Source: Takakia lepidozioides
Taxonomy: Eukaryota; Streptophyta; Takakiopsida; Takakiales; Takakiaceae
Length of the DNA stretch: 64,000 nucleotides
Reading direction: 5' to 3'
Assembly (NCBI GenBank): GCA_030704615.1
Contig: CM060734.1
Span: 1,366,001 to 1,430,000 of the forward strand
Below the pieces are notes generated by a model. That model made no database searches and had not been told where the DNA came from. It saw only the letters and a program-made list of their open reading frames with translations. The first letter of the stretch is position 1. Every line of letters starts with the position of its first letter. Below, piece by piece: positions 10,101-19,249 of this stretch. A program made the translations under genes and the position numbers.

Positions 10101-13100
10101 GGATGGTCTTGAAGTTGGTCAAGGGCATCTGCCCGATCCTTTGTATCCTATACAGTGTGTGAACCAAACTCGTTTTGACATGCGATGTCTCCGTTCCTCT
10201 GCAGAATGATATCTGTAAGTCAGAATGAAATTCAAGGTCTTCAATCAAAGAAGAACGGAACCACAAGTGGAACATGTAGAATGAGAAACCAACATGTTCA
10301 CATCATTCATTGCCGTCAGAAGACCATCATGTTCCCGTCACAATCCAGCACCATCGATCGAACAGAGTAATGCCACTCTCCTCCTGTGAGTGCAGCCTCC
10401 CAATGACAGCCATCCATGCAAGCAAGCGGTGGTTCCCATCCCAAACGTGAAACATCTTTCCCGAGAATGCCTGGGTGGTGGAAGGTTTCCTGGAGAGAAG
10501 AAGTTCGAAGGATTCGTTCAGCTGTCTCCAAATGGGGTCCCAGGAGTCCACGATTGACTCATCCACGAGGAGCTCATTACCTTTGGAATCCCTAGTAGAA
10601 ACGTAAAAGACTGCGGATCCATCCAAATACCCATGAACAAACTCGGCCTCCAGCTTGAGATGTCCTTGACGAGGGTGGACGAAACGGGCATGGAAACCAA
10701 CCTACAAGGGGAATCTTCAACCTCCCACCCGGGGCAAACATACTTTGCACCACAAATGAGAGTTTACCTTCTGACCCCCAGCATCTCAGCGGCTTTGCTT
10801 TCATAGAACTCATCGTCCACATCAACAATTATCTCCTTCTCCTGACCCGAAGGGACCTCATCTGCCACACTTTGCATCTTCTCCTGCAGGGTTGTTCATT
10901 CAACTTGATATTAGAGAGGCATGAAACGTCGGCTGAGGCATGAAAAAGTGGGCTCAAAGAGTGTGCGTTGACGCACACTATTTTAAGCTGCCAGGTAAGT
11001 GTACATTGACCCTCACAGACATGTCCTATGTTGCCGAATTCCGCATAAAAGACAATGTAAAAGTGGGCTCAAACAGTGTGCGTTGACGCACACTGTTTCA
11101 CTTGCCAGGTAAAATGATCATTGAACATCTACTTGTGCCAGGTAAGTGTTCATTGTAAACTCCAAGATATGGGCGGCCGATTTCGGATGAAAAAAGTGAA
11201 AAGGTGAGTTTGAACAGTTGGACATGTCCAGCTCAAACAGTGTGCGTTGACGCACACTGTTTGAGTTGCCAGCGAGGGATTCTTCCATCCTCAAAAACCT
11301 GCCCTGGAAGTCCGAATTTAACTCGGAAAAAAACACTTACATGTTCAGCTCAAACAGTGTGCGCCAACGCACACTGTTTGAGCTGCCACTGAATGGTTAT
11401 TATTTCATCTTCAAAAACCTGCCCTTGAAGTCCGAATTTAACACCAAAAAAACAGTGACATGTACAGCTCAAACAGTGTGCGTTGACGCACACTGTTTGA
11501 GCTGCCAGTGAGGGATTCTTTCATCCCCAGAAACGTGCCCTAGAGGTCGAATTTCAATCGGAAAAAAAACACTACATGTTCAGCTCAAACAGTGTGCGTC
11601 AAAGCACACTGTTTGAGCAGCCACTGAATGGTTATTTGATCATCATAAACCTGCCTGGAAGTCGAATTTAACACCAAAAACAACACAGTGACATGTACAG
11701 CTCAAACAGTGTGCGTTGACGCACACTGTTTGAGCTGCCAGTGAGGGATTCTTTCATCCCAGAAACGTGCCCTAAAGGTCGAATTTAACTGACATGTGCT
11801 CAAACAGTGTGCGTTGACGCACACTGTTTGAGCTGCCACGTGCCCTAAAAATTGGAAAAACGTTCAGCTCAAACAGTGTGCAACGCACACTGTTTGAGCT
11901 TGCATCCAAGTCCGGAAGCTCAAAGTGTGCGCCAACGCACACTGTTTGAGCTGCCACTGAATGGTTATTTCATCCCTGCCCTGGAAAAAAATTACATGTC
12001 AGCTCAAACAGTGTTGTTGCCACCATGTGCCCTCCGGGTGCTTGTTGCTGGGTGTGCCCCCGCAAAGCTCAAACAGTGTGCGCCAACGCACACTGTTTGA
12101 GCTGCCACTGAATGGTGCCCTGGAAGTCCGAGTGACATGTACAGCTCAAACAGTGTGCCGCACACTGTTTGAGCTGCCACGAAAAAAGCTCATGTTGTTT
12201 GTGAAAGCCCTGGAAGTCCGGACAGCTCAAACAGTGTGCAGTTTGAACTTTCATCTGCCCTCGGGAAACAGTGTGCGCCAAAGCTGCCACTCATCCCTGC
12301 CCTGGAAAGGGTTCAGCTCAAACAGTGTGCGCCAACGCACACTGTTTGAGCTGCCACTGAATGGGGCCCTGGAAGTCCGGGGTTCAGGTTGTTTGAGCTG
12401 CCACTGAATGGTGCCCTGGAAGTCCGAATTTAACACCAAAAAAACAGTGACATGTACAGCTCAAACAGTGTGCGCGCACACTGTTTGAGCTGCCCGTGCC
12501 CTAAAGGGGGTGTGTGCTCTGCCACTGAATGGTTATTTCATGCCCGTGACATGTACAGCTCAAACAGTGTGCGCGCACACTGTTTGAGCTGCCCTTTCAT
12601 CTGCCCTTTTTGACATGTCCGCACACTGTTTGAGCTGCCACTGAAGGGTTCTGACATACCTGGAAAACCGATATCCAGTTGTTCAGCTCAACTCACACTG
12701 ATTGAGCTTGCAATTTGGGTTGTATTGAACCTGCTGTAGTGCCCAAGTTTGGGCGTTTCGCACCTGAACAATCAAGCAAATTGGTAGGCCCAAACAGTGT
12801 GCGTTGCCGCACACTGTTTGAGCTTCCAGTTTGCGGTGCTTTCAGCTGGTGCAGATGTCCTGTGTGGGCTATATTCATATCAGCAACGAAACACAAATGT
12901 GGGTCTTAAAGATTTCACCTTTTTCTTGGCTGCTCCAGAAGACTCCCCAATTGCCGGGGACCCTTTGCGCTTCGGGCTGCTCTCTGCGCCGAGCGTGTAC
13001 GTGAGCCTCTCCCCTTCCTCTTTCCCGCAGGGACTCCTCGTGAGGCCACCTTCAACATCCTCTTCCATCTCGTCTGTCTCTCCCTCAGATGCTGTCCTCT

Positions 13101-13104
13101 TCAT
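7180..13104 (-). CDS. ParB-like domain + beta-class DNA amino-methyltransferase, intron-rich
   Basis: Predicted nuclear protein of MULE1. The start ATG at 13,104 opens an acidic/basic segment with NLS-like PKRKGSPA and AAKKK (exon 13,104-12,919). The next exon starts at 10,883. Around 10.63-10.36 kb lies a ParB-like block with the family signature VWDGNHRLLAW, followed by SHVKTSLVHTLYRIQRIG (about 10.2 kb). A charged, probably coiled-coil part lies near 8.7 kb. The methyltransferase half comprises 8,238-7,902 (LIILDIPDG in the place of DPPY motif IV), 7,775-7,490 and 7,373-7,180. Splicing across the last junction gives VLDLSMGTGASYHACK (motif I) and then RHLFGIGGDVEIY. Motif IV before motif I is the beta-class order (N6A/N4C enzymes). 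The catalytic tetrapeptide is degenerate. A 4-bp duplication near 10,690 and a phase clash near 7,902 suggest decay or sequence error. Exon limits between 10.3 and 8.3 kb are tentative. Confidence 0.65.
10951..12824. repeat. Array of about 16 near-perfect 36-nt palindromes
   Basis: Each unit is an arm GCTCAAACAGTGTGCGT, a 2-4 nt centre (TG, CA or CCAA types) and the exact complementary arm ending TTTGAGC. Centres recur about every 115-120 bp from 11.23 to 11.74 kb, embedded in a longer repeat with AAACCTGCCCTGGAAGTCC. Further right the linkers shrink, and derivatives with shortened centres (GTGCGCGCAC, GTGCCGCAC) appear. The array lies between the divergent genes of MULE1, within the inferred first intron of the methyltransferase gene (12,918-10,884). 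Confidence 0.9.
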
Positions 13105-14164
13105 CTGTTCTTGGAACTATGGCGGGCTGCTGTTCTTCTGCTGATTCCTGCTCCTCCATCGCCACACCTCTACTCCCCTCTTCTACCTCCTTTTCCTCTT
13201 CGTCCACTCTTTCCATCCTCATTCTATCTCTGGCTCTATTCCTGTTTCTAGAGCTCGTGAAGTATAGTGACTTCCTTCTCTTCCTCCTCCGCTGGAAACA
13301 AGGGCTCCCCACGATGCCTCTAGAGCTCTCCAGTTTGACGTTTGTAACAAGTGCTGCTATGGCATGTAACCAAAATCGAAATTGGACGTTGTCAACCATA
13401 TTTGGATGCGGGTGTTGTTATTGTGTGCGAACGGAATTCATCCATTCCGTCGTCTCCGTATTATCCAAGTAATAAAGCGCTAGAAAAAAACATCCGTTGC
13501 ATGCACTAGCGATATATGTCAGATGTACTGCGCCGCCTGCCAATACACCGCGGCCTTCTTGCTTTCTTTCAAATTCGGATGTGCCGTAGAAATCTAATGC
13601 TAGTTCATTTTCGAGCAGTTCTTGCAGATCCGCAATAATTGTTATGCTTCACATATGCATCCACGTGTGTTGTACTGCCTACCCTGTGGTTTGCATTTTA
13701 CCGTAACCGTCGCCATGGGGTCATTCGGCATAAAGGGTTCTGTCGGATACGACCATGTCTGGCACGCATTCGTGCGAGGTATCTTCTGCAGTGTCAGTGT
13801 TTGTGCTGTGCTCTTCTGGCACAGCACAACCTCATGACATTTGTGGTCTTCCTGTTTACTGCTCTCCAGGGTTGTTGCCGTCTTTCATAATGGATGGTTT
13901 CATGTCGTTTTTCAGTGTTTGTTTTCATCCATAAACAGCACGGCTTCTTGTAGTATTTGAAAACAGTTTTTCTGGTTAGTGCCTCTTGGCGTTGCTGTTT
14001 CCGAAGTGAAGGTGCATCTCATCCCTACATCCTTTGCATGCATCACCTGCAACCTTTGGGTTGGAGCTACCCTTGTTGACCTCGTTTGCTTGTCTTAATT
14101 CCCCTTTCGGTATTGCGGGCTATCAGTTCGAGGATTCCGCAACTTTCGTTCAGTGAGGGAAAAC
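13105..14164. promoter_or_regulatory. Divergent intergenic region of MULE1 genes
   Basis: About 1.06 kb between the two inferred start codons (13,104 minus and 14,165 plus), so it should hold both promoters and 5' UTRs. On the minus strand 13,105-13,400 is an open, strongly charged stretch that could be an upstream ORF or an alternative 5' exon. I cannot point to a TATA box with confidence. Confidence 0.45.
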
Positions 14165-17100
14165 ATGTCGAGGGAGCGAGATACACTTGCTCGATTCCAT
14201 TCCAATGCAGGTACTCTTCCACTGACTGCCACTGCAGACGACGATGGGTTTGCAGTTGTTCATGAGGATGAGCTGGTTACAGTGTTCCCGCTGGAGTTGG
14301 GTTCTCTCCTTGTTCAAAAGAGGTGTATGACGAGGATGGGAATTTGGATTCTGGGCACTTGGAGAAACCATTGGTTGGCAAGTGTGGAAGGAAGTGGAGA
14401 GTCCTTCCAGGCACATACCGTGTCCTTGGAAAAGAGAGAAGACAATCAGCAGGATCAGTCGTTACCCCTGGCACTGCAGCATCGGTCGTGCAACAGAAGG
14501 GCACAGTTCCTGTGAAACAAGAGGTGAGCACATCCACTACCTTCGTGACTCTTTCAGACTCGTCCTCGGAGGATGTTTCTGAGATTCCTCCGCCAGTGCA
14601 GACTCCGTCATTGGATGATGACGAATTGCAAGAGATAACGAGTGTCATTCCAAAATTGAAAGCCCTCGCAGGTGTGCCTGGGTGCAAGAGCGCTTTTTGT
14701 TGATTGGGAGTCCCTTCCTGTGCAACGGGTTCAATACGTGCCAGCACAGTTTGATGGGGACATCCTGTTTGAGCTCAACCCTCCCACCTCTTCCACTGGA
14801 CTGGCTGGGCTTTTGCAGGGCATGGACAAGAAACATGACGGACATCCTTGGTGCAGGACAAAAACGTCGAACATCCATAACGACATTGGCTTGAAATTTC
14901 GGAGGTCGGTCTGCGTTGGGCATTGTAAGTGCCAGAATTTTCTTGCCCTCGCTGAGAAACAGCGCTCAACCAAACGAAAGTGAGTGGGAAGGTGTGCCCC
15001 TGAATCCTTTCACCCCAGGGCTTGCCCCTCCCAGGACCAATACTTTCGTGTGCAGGTGCAAACTTTCCCCGTCCTGTGTTTCTGTGTGCCACGCTCGTAT
15101 GTATCAGGTGGCACACCGATGCAAGACAATGACTCGTGCCTGCATTCATATGGGTGCACACGAGCATCCTGTGTCCAAAGGAAGTTGCAGGGATAGCGTG
15201 GACATCGCTAGAAATCTGCTGAAGCAGGAGTTCCACAATGCCCCTTGTGCAACACCTTCTGCTATAGCGCTTGCAGCTAGCAAGGCATTCCTGGAGAAAC
15301 ACATACTGGGTGAAGGGGATGCGACACAACTTATGCTGGATGCAGATTCGCTTAATGCAGTCATGGACCATTTCTCCGTGTTGAGCTCTCCCAATATTCG
15401 AAACCAGGTGAATGCACTCAGAATGGGCACAGGCACTGCTGGATTCATGGACAACATTATGGACCTGAAACGGAGGAGTCGCTATGAATTCATTCAAAAC
15501 AGTATCTTCCCTGGCCAGGGCTCGTCCAAGGTGTATTTGTTCAAGATGTCCGCTGTGGGCGAAGGCAGTGGTGTGAGCATTGTCCGCCGTATGCAACCAG
15601 GAGGAGATTGGCTAAATGTTGGTTAATGTTTGATCACTGCAAACGGGTGAAGGGTTGGACAACCATGGCGTGCCATGTGTATGATCCGGCGTACCAGCGT
15701 GTGCTCTCCATAGCAATTTGTGATATGCAGTCGGAGGACACTGAATCCCATGCTCATGTGGAATTCGCTCTTGGCCGTCATGCAGCGCAATGGAATACAA
15801 AACACAAATTTTGCGGGCTTCATGGCTGATAGTGCACAGGCAATTTCAATGCAGTGCGACGCGTGTTTTGGTTCGGGGGATCCTAAAGGTCCCAATGGAA
15901 AATAGGGAGCGCACATGCCTCTTCCATTGGACTCAATCTCTGGCACGTCATACAAAGCGCTGCATTCGCCCTGACCTGCAGTTGGAGCACAGAAGGCTCT
16001 GTCTCAAGTACAAGAATGCCACCTCAATGGAGAAGCTGAGAGCACTTACCAGGCAATCCGGGCTTGGTGGTTCTCCTCTGGTGCTGCAACAGGTACCCAC
16101 GTAAAGGAGTTGGAGGACTGGTTGGTTTTCTGGCACTTCAGGTACAGACAGGGGGAGCTTTCATGACGACGGTAAGCCTCTTCAATCCCAAAAACAGAAA
16201 TTTTGCATCGTGCCTGTTCATTTGGGGTTCTTCGATTGTCACTTGAAGAACCTCTACCATTTGTTTTCGTTCCTCACATATCCATGCAATGCCTCCCTGC
16301 AGGACATGTCCTTGGAGGACTTGGCCGACATGCCATCCTGTAATTTGGCGGAGACTGTTCACAACGCCTGGATGCAGCAGTCTACCAAAGCAGGTCGTGA
16401 CTTGTATGTGGCCACTGCTGATGACATGGTGCGTGCACTTACACAACAAACCAGGTACCGCAATTTTCTGATGGGACGGGGTGGAGGCAAGGGCCCTGAT
16501 ACGACTTTGTTGATGCTAAGGGCTGCGAGTAGGTCCGGAGTCCCGTCAAAGATGGCCAGAGCTCTAAACAGATGCACTGAAGGGTCCCCTCTACAATCCA
16601 GGATCCCCCATTTGGAAGGCGAGGAAAGATTTGGATCATGCAAAAGGAAATTGAACACTCTTCCAGGGTCAGATGAGATTCCCATCGGCCAGACAGGGTC
16701 AATTTCTCTGTGCCAAAGGTGTCTCCACTGCAGACTGAGTCGTGCCCGCCCCTTCCCAGGTGGGTCCTCCTCCAGTGGAGCAGGTGCAGAACATACAAGC
16801 ACAGCAGCGGGAATCCCATTGGAGGAGGTGGTGGCCATGGTGCAGGAATCCGATTGCATTGATAGTGAGTGGCATATAGAACGCACCCCACCAGGATCTA
16901 GAGTGGCTTGCATGGCAATTCGGACCCCCTCATTCAAGAAATGCAAATCAAAGATATGCAAAGGCTCCAGGGGGACTCCAGCTCCAACATTCACAGGGTT
17001 GTTCCGACCTTATCATAGTGGGGAGTCAAAGGACCACAAATTTTGGTTCTGCCCAGACGATATGGCACGATGCGTGAAGGGAACAGTTCGTCCTTCGGTG

Positions 17101-17361
17101 ATAATGAAACCCCCTCCCCCCGCAATTTGGCCTGTGCAAATTGGGACGTCGCTGTCATCAACCGAGATAAGCATGCTGGAGGAGGGGGTTCTGTCTTGCA
17201 CGGTCCCGGGTGGTGCCCTCATGCACTGTCGGCACAGATGTGCCACATGCTCCGGCAATGCCGCCACCCGGTGCCGACTCCCACCCAACAAAAAGAGATG
17301 GAAAAACAGTGCGCCGTTTCGCTTCGGGTGCAGATCACGAATGCAAGATGGAATCTGCTAG
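14165..17361 (+). CDS. MULE1 transposase: WRKY/GCM1-like zinc domain + DDE
   Basis: Predicted transposase. From ATG 14,165 comes an acidic Ser-rich N-terminal part (LSDSSSEDVSEIPPP). Next is FDGDILFELNPP and then KHDGHPWCRTKT (about 14.83 kb). A Cys/His domain follows at 14.9-15.2 kb with CVGHCKC, C.CK....C and a closing GAHEH, the G-x-H-x-H ending typical of WRKY/GCM1-type fingers. The catalytic candidates are D in MFDHCKR (15,627), D in FMADSAQA (15,822) and E in NLAETVHNAW (16,344). An intron with GTAAG/CTGCAG borders (16,172-16,302) sits just before the last block and is also present in MULE2. A Cys-rich tail extends to 17,361. Frame shifts near 14.3, 14.7, 15.0, 15.6, 15.8 and 15.9 kb are partly introns and partly apparent indels. 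Confidence 0.7.
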
Positions 17362-18039
17362 AATTTTGCAGGCTCGGGTGTCTCGTATCACCGAAGTCCC
17401 TTCTCCGGGGTATGGACGGATTTACACAGTGCTGTCAATTGGGTCAGTTCTTCATGGCAAAAATATCAGGTTACCGTCGGGAATTTCCCTTCGTGCACTT
17501 GTCCGGACTTTGTAACGATGCGTGAGGGCGCTCTCGGCATGAGAGGGAAGTGGGTCCCCTGCAAGCATCAATATTACATATACCTTGTGATTATGTGTTG
17601 CGACGGTAAGAGAGACCAATTCATCCACCAAGCCACACTAGGCTATGGAGAAGTGAACACCCTTCTACAGCGGGACACCTCGCGTGGAGCTCCGCCAACT
17701 TCTCTTTGAACACATACGAGCCATGCCCGCTTCCCATGCTGGTTTGCAGGTTGCCGTGTGAAGACTTTGCATTTCTGACAAACATATGGATTTCGTTTAC
17801 GGAACCAGGGCAAATGCACATGCAATTCATTGTAAGCGTCTATCTGTGAATTGAAATAAACTGTGACAATCATTCTGAGCTCAAATCTGCCATGTTTTCA
17901 TATTTCTAGTTTTGAGCGGGCATTGCAAACATGGTGTGTGTTGGCCCCCTTTGTTTTGTCCACGGTAATAGGCCCTCTTCCTGCAATCCTCGCCTATAGG
18001 ACCTTCTTCTCCAGCAGATTCGTGCCGCTCACGCTTCCC
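17362..18039 (+). other. 3' flank of MULE1 transposase
   Basis: Follows the last transposase stop codon and should hold the 3' UTR. No further domain or RNA was recognised. The sequence becomes GTGAGC-rich from about 18,030, where the terminal repeat begins. Confidence 0.4.
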
Positions 18040-18128
18040 TGAAGCGTGAGCTCAGCTCACGCTTTGTAGCTTGAACGTGAGCTCAGCTCCCAGGCTCACG
18101 GGGCTGGGCTCACGCCGTAGCTACGCTC
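18040..18128 (-). repeat. MULE1 right terminal inverted repeat
   Basis: GTGAGC/GCTCAC-rich end. Read inward it begins GAGCGTAGCTACGGCGTG and continues AGCCCAGCCCCGTGAGCC, paralleling the left end. It is followed directly by the second copy of CTTCTACAC. Confidence 0.7.
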
Positions 18129-18137
18129 CTTCTACAC
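18129..18137. repeat. Right target-site duplication of MULE1 (CTTCTACAC)
   Basis: Exact copy of 6,283-6,291. Joining 6,291 to 18,138 keeps the flanking reading frame open, which independently supports both boundaries. Confidence 0.85.
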
Positions 18138-18259
18138 TGCCGTCGCTCGGGCAACCAAAACACACATCGCAGACCACATAGCCTCCTCCCAAGGCTTTAA
18201 CACACACACACTTCCCTTCAAAGCTTCCACTGCCAGCACCTCCTGGCCCCACGCACAAC
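18138..18259 (+). pseudogene. Continuation of the frame interrupted by MULE1, then by copy C
   Basis: Continues the open frame of 5,909-6,282 with residues such as AVARATKTHIADHIAS and FNTHTLPFKAS. It is cut at 18,260 by the LTR of retrotransposon C. Function unknown. Confidence 0.4.
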
Positions 18260-19193
18260 TGTTAAAGGGTTGTCTGGGACTTAGACAGTTTTACGGGTTC
18301 TGTGGGGTACCCTTAATTTTGCGCAGACCTACGGTGGTAGACTCAGACCAATACAAACCTTAGGGGTGATAGACACAGGCCTTAGGGGTGGTAGACAGAC
18401 TTACACAGTCAGTCACAGCCTTACACAGTTAGATACAGCTTGACACAGCCTGACACAACCTAACACAGTCAGTCACAGTCTGACACGGCCAGTCACAGCT
18501 CGGCACAGTCACAGCCCGACACAGCTTGGCACAGCCCGTCACAGCGTTCACAGGGAACGGTTATCATTGGCAGGGAACGACTATATAGGAACGACATCTG
18601 CAGAGGGAACATGCATTCTGTCTTGGATGATAGTTAGTTAGTTAGGCGGTTAGAATAGCTTGCAGGTAGAATAGGCAGAGTAGCGACATGGAGGGGGTCA
18701 CTTCTGGGATCACTTCTTGGACATCACTTGAGGAGATCAGGCGGAGAGCACGATCTTGGAGCACAGGGATGGAGATTACACAGAGGAGGAGATACGACGA
18801 GATGATGCTTGATTCATGCAAGCTGTAGAGATGCACTATAGAGCAGATTAGAGACACCATGGCTTCGGCCTGATACATGATAGATATTAATATGATTCCT
18901 ATTTCATAATCACACTGTATAGAGAGATATGAGTGAAGCTGTGAAATGAATGCTTGAGTAGTTGGAACATGGTAGATTGCAGAAGCAATCTCATACTTAA
19001 TCATAGACAGTAAGGTAAATTGCTAACATGAATGCGAGAAGGAATACAAATAGGAAGCACCCCCATGATACACTAGTTGTAGGTCATGACTGATTGTTCT
19101 GAGCGGGCTGAGTACTTAGAGATTTCCAACTCTTCTATATTGGAGTTTCCACCTCGGATAGCTAAGGGATGGGTGAGTAAAAGCTGCTCGACA
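18260..19193 (+). repeat. 5' LTR of copy C
   Basis: Begins TGTTAAAGGGTTGTC and ends GCTCGACA. It aligns over its length with the LTRs of copy D in inverse orientation. It includes a CACAGCC/GTCACAG-rich stretch (18,410-18,550) and then the GGAATAGACACAATGG-like distal half. Confidence 0.85.
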
Positions 19194-19249
19194 TTTGGCG
19201 ACCATACTGGGGAATTGAGTCAAGAACAACCAGATGTGACAGGCATCTG

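Larger units (their letters stand above)
6292..18128. mobile_element. MULE1: complete 11.8-kb Mutator-like transposon
   Basis: Boundaries are set by a 9-bp duplication and by related inverted ends. The left end carries GCTATT-CCGTGAGCCC and then GCGTGAGCC. The right end, read inward, carries GCTACGG-CGTGAGCCC and then CCGTGAGCC. Inside are two divergently transcribed genes. A DDE transposase with a WRKY/GCM1-like zinc domain runs to the right (14.2-17.4 kb). A ParB-like plus DNA-methyltransferase gene runs to the left (13.1-7.2 kb). A palindrome array lies at 10.95-12.82 kb. The element interrupts the open frame at 5,909-6,282. Both genes carry apparent small frameshifts, so present activity is doubtful, although the ends look intact. 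Confidence 0.85.

Noticed and set aside
10951-12824. CRISPR-like array (regular palindromic repeats with spacers)
   Set aside because: The 'spacers' are themselves copies of one another, the host is eukaryotic, there are no cas genes, and the repeats are full palindromes within a transposon.
13085-13399. Charged 104-codon minus-strand frame as the N-terminus of the methyltransferase
   Set aside because: It is out of frame with the ATG-13,104 exon that splices cleanly to 10,883. Kept only as a possible upstream ORF or alternative exon.
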